Source of the DNA: Dryococelus australis
Lineage: Eukaryota; Arthropoda; Insecta; Phasmatodea; Phasmatidae
Assembly: GCA_029891345.1 (NCBI GenBank)
Contig: CM056993.1
Location: forward strand, 110,162,123 to 110,226,122
Length of the DNA stretch: 64,000 nt
Direction of reading: 5' to 3'
Below the pieces are notes generated by a model. That model saw only the letters and a program-made list of their open reading frames with translations. It searched no databases and had not been told where the DNA came from. Shown piece after piece: positions 1 through 12,000 of the stretch. The translations under genes were made by a program, and so were the position numbers. Position 1 is the first letter of the stretch. The number at the start of each line of letters is the position of its first letter.

Positions 1-2570
1 AAAAATACAAAATGACAAAATCTCAGTCACCATATTGGTTTTGATTTTCAAAACATATACATGAATGCATAATTAAAATGATTTATAAAACAAATAAGTG
101 TTCTTCAAATACCCTAGATATGTTTTAAAAATTAAGTAAGTGATGCTAAGTTTTTATTTTTTGCAACAACATTTTTTAAAGTCTTTATTGCATAAATAAT
201 TATTTTCTTATTTATTAAAATAGTCGCAGCATTCCAGTGATGATTTTAGAAATATCACGTCTGCTTTAAGCATTAAATTTAGATAATAACAGTTTTCATT
301 GTTTATGTAAAAATGTGTGGACGTTGAGTGCTGACCAATTGACTGTCGATAACGTCAGAATTGAAACTTATGAAATGACAAATTACACAATATTGAATTT
401 TCCATTTTTATTGTGTTAACTGGTTAAACTTTATTCACAGATAACGTACAGCTCTCATTATAATCAACATGAAGTCTAATAAGGTTATAAGTTGTATTTT
501 ATCTATGCACATGTCAGAACCCTCATGTACTGAAATCCTGGCTGTATGGAAATTTTTTGACAATCCCCTGACAAACAGTAGATAGGGAGTCCACTGTATC
601 TTATTTGCACACACTTGTATACATAAACTGGTAAGTATTTTTTTATTGAATTGGTGAATTTATCCATTAAATTAACCTATTTACATATTACTGTCTGAAA
701 TATTGTATGAATGTTTTTAAATCACAATAGATATTTTTGAAATAGTAGAGAAAAACATACCAAAATCATTTCAGCAAAACTAACAAAATCATGGAAATAT
801 TTTCATTGAAAACAGTTGTCTCTACCTACGGGTAAACTAAGTAAAACCTAGCAGCGACCTGGGAACATCCGCTGCTACGTCAAAGTTGTTTTCATAGCCG
901 TCAAAGTCATTCTATACTTGAGTAGTCTAGGAGCAGGTTAAGCGTAGCTTACTTCCGTTCGCACACTGCTTAGTAGATTATGTTTCATGTCATCAGTATT
1001 TATTATTCGTAATAAATATATTTTTATCCTATCCCACGAGTAAATTTGTGTAGATGTAAATCCTGTCCGATACTAGGAACTCTACTCTTAGACGGATCAA
1101 GCAAGCGACTGGGTGTGACAACAGTATGAATCATATTGTAGGACTACAGAACCCCTTCAGGAATCTGTACGTCGGCAACACACATCACTTTTGATGGTCA
1201 CCCGTTCTGTGCACCCAGGTGTAAAGGAAGGTAGAGCCCCAACCACTAGGTATTCATCCAAAAGGAGCAGGATAACCACATCAGGTTGTATCACTGACCG
1301 GAGCGCCGTGGGTGCTGGCAGAGGTATTTTGCCTGGGACTGGAAGCCCGTCTGTTTGTGCACCAAGGTGCAGAACCGTAGGAGCACAGGGTTCGCACCGT
1401 CAACTGCTGTTGGGCTCTACACTTAGTTAGGGTACCATCAATTGCTTGCATCAACTGAAAGTAACTTAAGTGTCAATACTGCTTCTATGCCGTTTGGAGA
1501 AAGGCACTATGCTCAAAGGAAGGAGGAAAAGGAGGAGTTCTTTACTACTAAGCGAGTGTGCACCAATAACCTCTCTGTACTTGGCGGAGACACCCCACGG
1601 GAACGAGCTCAAACCACCCGTCATCTGGAGAGGCAGTCCTCTTCAGACAGCACCCCCATTTATTTCCCCTTGTGCACTAGGCTTGGCATTGAGACACATT
1701 CTGCAGTTTGCGCCCTAGTCACTGGATGTGACACCATGCTGGGAATTGCCAACTCATTTTGTGAAAACAGTGCATCCATCAACTGGAGCCAGCTACACTT
1801 GACCTATCAGTACGACATCAGCTAGCACCACCCAAGCGACTGCTGTTCCCAGTCGACCTAACTTTAAACCAGAGCCCAGGAGATCGGTGAGTGAGTACCC
1901 TGGTAAGTTAGCCATACCCCAACGGGTTAAGGTAATAGCGAGAAATACTGCGGTACTGCCCACAACAGATTTCACACCAAGCCGCCAGCCTACCAGACCA
2001 GTAATAGCCTCTTGTAGAAGTCGACTCAGTCTCAGTATTTGTGTATTAGAGCGTGCATGACCTAGCGCTCACTAAAAGTAACATTGATTATTCTAAGTGA
2101 CACGCATCAAGTAGCTACCCTAAGGAACTCCAGATATTCCCGTATAAGATTTAGAGTCTATTGTGAAGTTTAATAAAGAACTTACTGCTTTGTAAACTGC
2201 ATCTTTAACAGTTTGTGTAGGCAATACTTCAACATATTATAGTGAGTTTCATGACATATAATTACATAATCACAAGCTATAATAAGCTCAAAATAAATTG
2301 CATCCATCTGTTTACTAACAATTACTTCACAAACAGTAAAATTTACAAAATTAAAAAATATTGATTAAAAGCGTTTTGCTAAGAATAAAAACAGCTTAAC
2401 TACAGTTTTTAAAATTATTTTATATTTTTTAAAAACTTCTTAGGTGTAGGTATTACACTCACTTTATCCCCACATAGGCCTACTAAAGTAAAATCACATA
2501 ACCACAACAGCCCATAACAATAAAATTTCAGTTATTTTTTGGGGTAAAATACTTTCCCCCATCACAAGCG
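1..2570. other. AT-rich non-coding sequence with an unassigned GC-richer block
   Basis: No convincing gene. About 840-2180 is richer in GC than its surroundings and has short ORFs on both strands that match nothing I recognise. It may be an old LTR element remnant, but no paired repeat or primer site was found. A terminal TBRG1 exon on the minus strand could lie here but was not identified. Confidence 0.4.
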
Positions 2571-3455
2571 GACTGAGGGAGAGAGGGGGTGGATGGAGGG
2601 AGAGGGGCAGGTGGAAGGAGGGAGAGAGGGGTGGGCAAAAGGAGTGAGAGGAGGGGTGGGAGGAGGTTAGAGGTGCATATGAAGGGAAGGGTTTAGAGGG
2701 GTGTACGGAGGGAGGGGTTAGAGGGGTGGATGGAGGTAGGGGAGAGGGAAGCGGGTGAAGGGCGAGGGGGGTGGATGCAGAGTGTGAGAGTGTGGACGGA
2801 GGGAAAGAGGGGGTGGATGCAGGGTGTGAGAGGGTGGACGGAGGGAAAGATGGAGTGGATGGAGGAAGAGATGGGGTGGATGGAGGAAGAGAGGGGAGGA
2901 TGGAAGGAGAGGGGAGGATGGAGGGATAGGGGAAGGATAGAGAGAGAGAGAAAGAGAGAGGATGGTGGGAGATAGGGGGAGTATGGTGGGAGAGACAGGC
3001 AGATGGAGGAAGAGAGGGGTGGAGATAGAAGGGGTGGGCAGAAGGATGGAGGGAGGGGTGGACATGGGGAAAGGGAAGTGGAGGTAGATGGGGTGAGCAA
3101 AGGGGTGGAGGGAGAGGAGCAGATGGAGGAAGAGGAGAAAGGAGGAAGGAGCAGGTGGATGGACAGAGGCAGGGGCAGGCGGAAGGATGGCGGGAGGTGC
3201 AGCGGGAGGGAGGGAAGGGAAGGCAGAGGGAGCAAGGGAAACATGAGTGAAGAGTGGGAGGTGTTGGTGGTGGGATGTAGGGAGGACACATGGATAGTTA
3301 GAGGGAGGAGCTGGCGAGGGAGAGAGCGTAGAGCAGGCAGAGTGAGAAGCAGGTGAGGAGATGGAGGGAGGGGAAAAGCAGTTGGAGAGGAGGGCCAATG
3401 GAGAGTACAGAGGGAAGGAAGGGGAGGGTGAAGAGTGAGGACAGTAGAATAAAAT
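2571..3455. repeat. Long purine-rich (GA-rich) tandem repeat tract
   Basis: Nearly 0.9 kb with almost only A and G on the plus strand, built of imperfect units such as GGATGGAGGGA and GGAAGAGAGGGG. Long ORFs in several frames on both strands (Pro/Ser/Leu-rich on minus, Gly/Arg/Glu-rich on plus) follow from the low complexity and are not genes. The tract starts about 50 bases downstream of the FYRC exon donor, so in the transcript it is a long pyrimidine run inside the intron. Confidence 0.9.
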
Positions 3456-3506
3456 TTTAAAAGGGTGCCCAATATTACACAGAAGCTAGCAGCAGAGAGG
3501 GCTCAC

Positions 3507-3738
3507 CTCGAACTTGCTCCATTTGTAGCTGGAGCACTTCCTTGTGCCCGGAGAGCTCTGTATAAGGTTCAGTATTGTGGGGTGGGAGAAACCAAAGAAC
3601 TCCGGGCCTTTGCCAAGGGCATTCACCACCTCCACACCTACCGCCATGTTTATGTGGTGCAGCAGCAAGGAATGGCAGTCACTGGCCGAGCTGCCCCCCA
3701 GTGGCACGTCCAGGTCACTGTCTGCCACTATTTCAAAC
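3507..3738 (-). CDS. TBRG1: TBRG1-like exon 6 (FYRC domain)
   Basis: Exon of 232 nt; acceptor cgtgccagcag, donor TTCGAG|gtgagc. It encodes an FYRC domain: an N-terminal strand '[15 protein letters not shown]', the helix region '[16 protein letters not shown]', and the signature '[20 protein letters not shown]' followed by '[10 protein letters not shown]'. It is 13 kb from exon 5, with Gypsy element 1, Tc1 and satellite DNA in between. It ends in phase 0. The next, probably last, coding exon should lie below 3507 or outside the window; none was recognised. Confidence 0.9.
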
Positions 3739-6700
3739 CTGCTGGCACGTACAGTGAAACCCCTTCTTTTATACTTTTGAAATGTTCAAAAAAAATTTCA
3801 AAATGAAGGAAAGTGCAAAAAGAGTAAAATTTATACTATAAAACAGTAAATGGGGCTGAAAAAGAATTGTAAAATACAGGAAAATGTACTGTAGTTACTT
3901 TCAGCAGTACACTATCACCACAACCTCACAACTGAAGACATAAGCACCTCTGAAGCATCTACTATTATGTACATTAGGAATGTGCAGATTCACTTTTAAA
4001 AAATCCAATTATGAACTGTTGACTCTGAGATTTGCCAGTTCCAGTTCAATTTCATACTCTCATGTAAAACCAACACGATTTTTGAATGAAATATGATTTA
4101 ATAGGCAGACATCTTCCAATTACAAACTGAAAATAAACCTATGTAAAAATTGAAATACATTGGAACCTGTATGGATAAACTAATGCATATTGATAAAATA
4201 TTATTTGCAGATTTGATCTCCATCCAACATTAACATCTGGTTTGCTGAAATGGGTGGATGCAATGTGTCAGAGAATAACAGTATATTCTGTAGCTGATAA
4301 ACTTAAAAGTAGTCAACCCTGTTTAAAAAATAGAAGCAAAACCAAAAGAATTTTTTTGAGAGAAAATTTGCATTTTCTTCTTACCCACTCCCTGCTCCCT
4401 TTTCTCTCAAAAATTCTTTGAAATACATTTTGGTAAAGGCATCTTACCTCCCCCCTTAGGACTCGCAACTCCAAATTCGTAGGTCACAACCCTCCTAAAT
4501 GTCAAGCTGGTAGATTGTTATCTTACAGCAGAATGGCATCCCCATTTCACTGCGTGGGACAAAAACTAGAAACTTTCTTTGAAATGACAGTGGAAATTGA
4601 GACTTTTTTACTGATGCTATCATTTCCATTTCAACACTCACAAAGGTTTTCTTATCTGCTAAATTAACACATTACCAGAACTAATTTCGTCGTAGCTGGA
4701 ACTTCACAGTAAACAAAAATTCACTGAAGAAAGGTTCGTTATAAACAAGTTATACTGTATTATCAATCCCTTCAAAACACAGATACTTACCAAATAAAAC
4801 ACCCAATGCTATCGTGCCAATGTACGTGTAAACATCTGGCTTAAAGATAAGTTTTGGCTGTATAGCATCTTTTGTGATACTGGACACAATCAGCGCAACC
4901 TCATTTCCTCCCCTTACATGGCTGGCAATGAGGGGGATGGATGTGGTTGCCTAACAGTCAGTGTGGCAACATCTGCCATCCAACTCGAGAAACCAACCGG
5001 GGGGAAGGGGAGTATATAGCCATCTGAGTGGGGAGAGGTGGTTGCTATGTTTACCCATGAGCACCGATACAAGGCCTTACAACCTCTATTTGATGTCACT
5101 GGCAGTGGGCAATACAATAACTACACAACATTGTTTTGGAATATCTAACAACACAATAAAATAAAATGGGCAACAATAAATAATACAAAATTTTCGCTCC
5201 ATTCAATCTGTTGCCATTTGTAAGAAAGTTAAGAACGATGAACGATAGTACTTGATACATTCTTTAAATATATAAACAAGCTGTAAACCATTTCTTAATT
5301 TTTGTCTTATTTACTCTGTTGCTATTTGTAAGCAAGAAGAAAAATTAGGGATGGGCTGATACAGATACATTGGCCAATAAACCCAAAATCAGATTCTGTT
5401 ATAATCTGTCATGATCCAACCAAATTGTTTCATCAACCCTAATGATATAATTATGATATTTTTGAACATGTGAACTGAATATGACCAAATTCTATATACA
5501 TATATTGCTAAGTAAGGACACTTGACTTTTATAGTTTTCTACCATGTCAGACATTTACTTTCAAAATGGTGGCCATTTTTTAATGGACAGTGATACGTCG
5601 TATCTAGGAAAACATTAAAACCCATTTAAACCAATTTTGTATGCTGACAACGCAAAGTGTAAGCATTGAATTCAGTGACGAATATTGTTGTAGATCCACC
5701 ATTTGGAAAATAGCACCACATGAAAAAATTAATCTTTTATATTATATCTTGAAAACTACTCAACCAATTTTCGCCAAATCTGGCACGTAAGTAGTACTAT
5801 AATAGGCCAGGTAATGTAAGTAACTCAACTTTATTACACACTTATTTTCAAAATGGTGGCCATATAAATATGTTTGGGTTTATTTGGTATAACTACCACA
5901 CCATTTGACCATTTTCAACCAAATTTTGTATACTGATATTATCTATTACAAGCAATATATAAGCCAAAAAAATACTTGTGTATGCCATTTTGTAAGATAG
6001 TGCTACATGAATTAATAAAGTTTTTGTGTAATATCTAGGGGAAACAATTGAGCGATTCCTACCAAATAAGCAAACAAGTAGTACTGTGGCAGTTTATACG
6101 TACAAATATGTTTTAAGTATGTAAGGCACTTATTTTGAAAATGTTGGCCATCGAGCTATTTTAGCATAGTATGCTATATCTTCGAAACCATTTAATCAAT
6201 TCCAACTTAACTTTGTATAATGGCAGTATATACACTATCGACGAAAAAGTAACTGGGCACCTGTCCACAATGCTCGGTGTGTCACCCCGTTACAATCTCG
6301 GAAAGCCACCTCTTGTGGCTACAACAGCAGCCACCCTGTCTGAAATGCTCTCTACAAGTGTTTGCAGGACATACATGGGGATTCGTCACCATTCCTCTTG
6401 CAACCATTCCATGAGTTGAGCAATGGATTTTGGCCGCACCTGACAAACCCTCACCCAGCGATCCAATTTGTCCCAAAATGTTCTACAGGGTTGAGGTCGG
6501 GGCTCTGGGCGGGCCAGTCCAATCTGCGAACATTGTTGTCAGTGTACCATTGCATAGTAGCCCTTGAAACATGGCACGTTGGATTGTCATCCTGGAAGTA
6601 ACACAGGTCCATTCCATAAAAACACACACAATGTTGGGAGCATTTCATTATCCAGAATGTTACAATAGGCCTCTGTGTTCATGCTACCATGGAAAAACAC

Positions 6701-9041
6701 CAGCGGTCCTACGACAAAGGCTGTGAAACAGCCCCACACCATTACTCCATCACCACCGAATTTCCTTGTTGGCACTATACACTCAAGGAAAAGCCATTCC
6801 CCAGGCAGATGCCATACCCATACACGTCCATTGTACCATAATAATGTAAACCTCCACTCATCAGTCCACAGAACTGATTTCCACTGCTCCAGTGTCCAGT
6901 TGCGATGGTCCAAACACCATCTGAGTCGCCGAGCTTTATTGCTTGTCATGATATGGGGCTTATGCGCAGCTGCTTTTTACAAAATATCCAAGTCGGTGGG
7001 CCTCTGTACGCAATGTTCCAATGGAAACAGATACTCTGTTGCTGCATGAAACTTCTATCAGATGGTAGCCATGGGTTGTGCCCTATTTTTGACAATTTCA
7101 CGTGTCAGGGTTCTGCAATTTCTGTCAGTCAAGAGTGGAGGTCACCCAGAACATGCAGCATTGGCACAATGCCCATCGACCTTCCACTTACGCAGGACGA
7201 ATGCGACCGTTGATTTGGGTCTGTTTACCTTCCATGCAATTGTCCGGCTAGACAGCCCACTGAGATGGCAGCCCACAATCACGCCCTTATTGAAGTCAGA
7301 AAGCTCTGTACCTCGTGCCATCTCCTTGTCAACTGGTTCTACACTGGACTGTAGCGTATGGCGGCCACACAAGTCAAGTGACGTACTGAATTACCTATCT
7401 TCACTGGTGCCCAATTACTTTTTGGTCGATAGTGTATATCAAAAACTCTAAATATGTCTACATGGAACCTCTTTTGTCCTCCATTTTGTAAGATAGTGCC
7501 ACACAAATAAATCAATTTTTTATGTCATATCTCAGGATAGAATTAACAGATTCCTACCGAATGTGGCAAACCAGTAGTACTGCGGCAGGTCATGTTAACT
7601 GATATGTTTTAGGTATGTCGGACAATTATTATCAAAGTAGAATTCATTCATATAGCTACTTTAGTTCTGTATGTTAAATCATTAACACAGTGTAATTAAT
7701 TCCAATCAAACTTTGTATGCTGACTGTATAAGTTACAACCATCAAATGTGTCCACACAAAATCTCTTTTGTCTGCCATTTTATAAAATAGTATCACATGA
7801 CAAATTTAAATTAACCTCTGAAAAAACAACTGATTTTTTCCCAGTTTGACAATCAAGTAGGTAGCATTATGGCAGGCCATGTAAACTTATAAACTTTGAG
7901 AGGGTCAGACATATGTCAATATGGCAGCCATATAAACATTTTATAACAAAACAAATTTCAACTTATCTTTGTATGCTGGCAATACCAATATTATATTCAT
8001 CAAAATTGTCTATGCAAAGCCTCATTTCTCCTCCATTTTGTACGCTAGCCAAACATGAATTAATAAAGTATTTATGCCATATCTAGGGAAACAGTCAATC
8101 TATTTATTTCAAACTAGGGGTTAGCCCGTGACTTTTTTTTTGTATTGTAATGGGGCTAGAGCAGTTACCATGTTAACAAATTTGGTTACCATACAAAGAC
8201 TGAAAAAAATATTGCATAGATATATGTAGGTAATAATGAAATTATGTGAAATTAACTCAACATTGAAGCGAGTGCGGTCCCATTTGATATTTCTCTATCC
8301 ACTTTGCCACTGCGGTCCCACTTAACATAGTTCTATCCACTGAGCCGCTAAGGCTCCACTTGGAATCGCTCTATGCACTGAGCCACTGTCGCCCTCTTTA
8401 ATTAACTCAACATTGAAGCGAGACATTAAAGTAAATAATAATGATATTCCATTACCTTTGTATTTCTATGCAATAAGTTCTATGGATTAATACAAAAATT
8501 TCATAGGAAAAAAGTAATTAAAAAATTAGTTTTTAGCGTAAAAGGTAATGATTGCATAATCTCATCTTGCTGAAATTCGAATTTGGCCTGTATTTTACCC
8601 TGAGGATTGGCTCTGCAAGATTTCAAGAGCTTCTGTTGAGTTTATGGGGACTTAGAGGTATTAAAGACAGACAGAGATTTGGATTTGGCAAATAAGCTGT
8701 ACTGTGGTAGATCATATTAATTTAACTATGTGTTTTATGTGTGTGTGTTATTTTCTGAATGGCACCTATACAAATATCTTAGCTTAGTGGGCTATATCTA
8801 CGAAACTATAATATATAAGATTTAAATTTAACTTTGTATATTGCATCTATGATAATTATTGAATGTGTTAATATATAAACATTTAGTCCTCCATTTATGA
8901 AGATTGTCACATTAACAATGAACGATTTATGTCATATCTTAGAGTACCAAAGAGTAGATTCTTCCAAAATTTCACATGAGTATTACTACGGTAGGGTATG
9001 TAAATTAACATGTGTCATGTCTGGCAAGCATATTTTAATGG

Positions 9042-9088
<47 letters not shown>

Positions 9089-12000
9089 TTCAACAAAATT
9101 CAACCACATTTCGTACACAACAGAATTAATTAGAAGCATTATTTATGCATACAGAGATCCTCTTTTGCAGGAGTTTTTGCAAAATAGGGTCAGGTGAGTA
9201 AATTAAACATTTTGCCATATTTCTGGGATAAGTCAACTAATTTCCACTAAATTGTGAACATCTACAGAAGGCCATGTAAAGTTACATAATTTAAATGGGC
9301 TCAAACTGATTTTCAAAATGGAGGCCATATAAAAAATTTGATATGTTTGGCATATCTATTTAACAATTTCAATCAAACTTTTTATGCTGATAGCATATAT
9401 TAGAAACATCATATACAGAGTCTCTTTTTAAGTTTTTTATGCCATATTTCAGAGACCAAGCAACCCATTTCCACCAAATTTTTCACACAAGTAGCGTTAT
9501 CATAGGCCATGTACACTGATGTGTATTTAGTGGCTTAGACACTTATTTTCAAAATGATGGCAGTGTAAATACATATTTCAGGTTAGTATTCAAAACATTC
9601 GACTGATTACATCTGAAGTTGATACTCCGAATCCAACATCCGTGATGCAGTTGATTGCAAGCTACCTTAATTTTACGAATTTTCTGAATTTGAATTTGCA
9701 GTACGTCACTTGTGTATTTTAATTATCTTAGTACTGTTTCACATTTTTCTGGATTTCTCTCTAATGCTATTGTTGCCAATTAGTTGTTAACACCTACATA
9801 ACATCTAAACTTTTAAGAACTTCACTAAAATATATTTGCACTCATGTAGAGGCAAGAAGGCTTATTAGTTAACAATAACATCTTGCTATTTTTGCAACTG
9901 AAAAATCAGTTTCTGATTTTATTTATATCTTTTAGTAACACGTGATTTGAAATTACTTAATGGGTACAGATATGGCTGGCCTTGGTGCTGCTACATATTG
10001 TTACGTGCTGCTGGCCGGCACTGTGGCAGTGGACCCACCTCACCTCTCCCCTCCCCCGGGAAGGCCTCCTGACCCCCCTTTCTAGGAAACCTGTGAATAA
10101 TGGACAGTGACCACCGGGCTGTCGCACTGCTCGGCGCCTTGCATGTGTCACAGCCCCTCTCCCCTGCTGGAGGTTTTGACGGGTCTGGTGACGACGCAAG
10201 AATGTTCTGGTGGGACTGGCTGGTGCCTTGGCCCTCCGCGGCGCATCACGGGTGTTGGGGAAGATTCTAGGTGGCGGCCTACGACGCTCTATATACTGCC
10301 GCAACCCAATGGCCGGCAGTCTTTGACGGAGGCCGCCTGGCCTAGTGTGTACGAGTGAAGTGAGATGTGGACGACGACAGCAGATTGAGGAACGATGGTG
10401 GGCAAAGTGTTCGTGGCGTGAATAGACGAGAGGGTTTTAAACCGACTAGTGAAGCCTACTATGCGTGAGGGCACTTGGAGGACTCTAGAACATTTCGACT
10501 GACGGGACATGAACTGAACTGAGATGGGACTGAATGGACGTGTAATACAGATTTTATTGTAAATACAGTATTCGAACTGTCAATTTGGACACATATTTTA
10601 TAGAATATTTGAATAGCTTGATACACTGTCTATTGGGACTGATCTTTAATTATTTAAATAAATTGATTTCTTTGTGGTAATTATAAATTGTATGAAATTG
10701 GAGTAATTAGTTGTGAACAGTATGAGGTGTCAATTTATTGTGAGATTTTGAGTTCAGAGAATTTTGCTGTAGATATTGTAAATAAAATAAGGAAATTATA
10801 ATTAATTCTTTTATTTAATTAAGACCTCCATCCTTTAACGAACTTGGTATATTCCACTTGAATTCTAGAGAGAGAAATTGTAACACTGGTGTCAGAAGTG
10901 GAATAGAGGCATTTTATAAAAATAAAATAATTTTAATTTGTATTTGTAAATTTCACAATATTTGAGCAATAGGCCGAGGAATCATTTTGAAATTTTTGAA
11001 TGCTTACTAGGGAAATGTCGGTAGACATGGAAGCACTCCGCTCTTTATTCAAAAGTTTAAATGGCCAGATAAATTGCAAAATATATCCTGTAAATAATCA
11101 GATTAGTAGCATAAATGAAAATGTAAATAGTAAAATAGAGTGTTAGTACATCTGTAAATAGCAAAATTATTAGTGTTAGTGAACTTGTAGATAAGAAAAT
11201 AGACAATGTTAGCGAAGTAGTAATCACGAAAATTGATAGTGTAAACGAAAATGTAGATAGAAAAATAGAGAGTGTGAATGAGAATGTGGACAGAAAGATA
11301 GAAGATGTAAGCGAGTTGATGAATAATAAAATAGACTGTGTGGACAAGAAGATTGACAGTGTGAACAAAAGGATGGACAGTGTTGAGCAAGATATGAAAC
11401 AGGAAGAGAGCACCCTCTAGCAGGAGTTCTTGCAGCAGCAGGGGAGACAACATGCAGTGGTGGAAGAGGAGCCGAGTTTGGCCACCTCCGAGACGACAAA
11501 TACAGGGAGCAAGAAGAAGGTAGAGGTCCCCATCAGTGCAGCAGTCGCAGGGGAGGCGCAGCAGTTCTGCAGTGTAGGTACGCTCCAGCCAGGGGTGGGT
11601 AAAGACGTCACAATTAAACCAGCCCCCTACGATGGATAGACCTTGGCTAGAGTACCAGCACCAGTTTGAGATTGTTGTCACCCTGAATGGCTGTACTGAA
11701 GAGCAGTGGGCGTACTACTTGGCAGCTGTACTGAGGGATTCAGCGTTGAGCATACTGCAGTCGCTGCCGGAACGACATCGTCTAGAACACTCCACTCTGG
11801 TATCGGCTTTGGAGCTTCGATTCGGCGAATGGTACCTGCAGCACGCCCACCATGCCCAACTGCGAAGCCGCATCCAGCAGCCTGGCGAACCACTGCAAAA
11901 GCTGTGGCAGGACATTGTGAGGCTGTCACACCTGTCTCTGGAGGGATGCTCGGAAAAGGCACGAGATGTCATCGCAGTCTGCTTCTTCGTTGACGCTATC

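Larger units (their letters stand above)
6233..7434 (-). mobile_element. Tc1-family DNA transposon (DD34E), nearly full length, defective
   Basis: A 1202-bp element flanked by TA (6231-6232 and 7435-7436), the Tc1/mariner target. The ends are ~29-bp inverted repeats starting CACTATCGAC, with two mismatches. The transposase runs on the minus strand but is broken by stops and frameshifts. It sits within one unit of the 285-bp satellite, so it inserted after the array had formed. Confidence 0.95.
5480..9600. repeat. Diverged ~285-bp tandem satellite, about a dozen units
   Basis: The phrase TTATTTTCAAAATGGTGGCC recurs in altered form near 5550, 5848, 6128, 7621, 7907, 8747, 9021, 9302 and 9537. 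Spacing is about 235-295 bases once the 1202-bp Tc1 insertion is removed. Other shared blocks include TTAATAAAGTTTTTATGCCA, CCATATCTAGGGAAAC, CAAGTAGTACTATGGCAGGC and CTTTGTATGCTGACAGTAT. Units are well diverged, so the array is old. The interval 8100-8700 is disturbed by other sequence. Confidence 0.85.

Noticed and set aside
838-2180. Possible LTR retroelement remnant
   Set aside because: No direct repeat pair, primer-binding site or pol motif could be shown.
2494-3472. Overlapping 226-265-codon Pro/Ser-rich ORFs on the minus strand and shorter Glu/Gly/Arg-rich ORFs on the plus strand
   Set aside because: All come from one purine-rich tandem repeat. Open frames in several registers at once show low complexity, not coding selection.
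3465-3806. Plus-strand ORF of 113 codons
   Set aside because: It is the opposite strand of the TBRG1 FYRC exon. The minus strand has splice borders and a recognisable domain.
6675-7451. Plus-strand ORFs of 102-129 codons
   Set aside because: They are shadows of the Tc1 transposase, whose motifs and DD34E spacing are on the minus strand.
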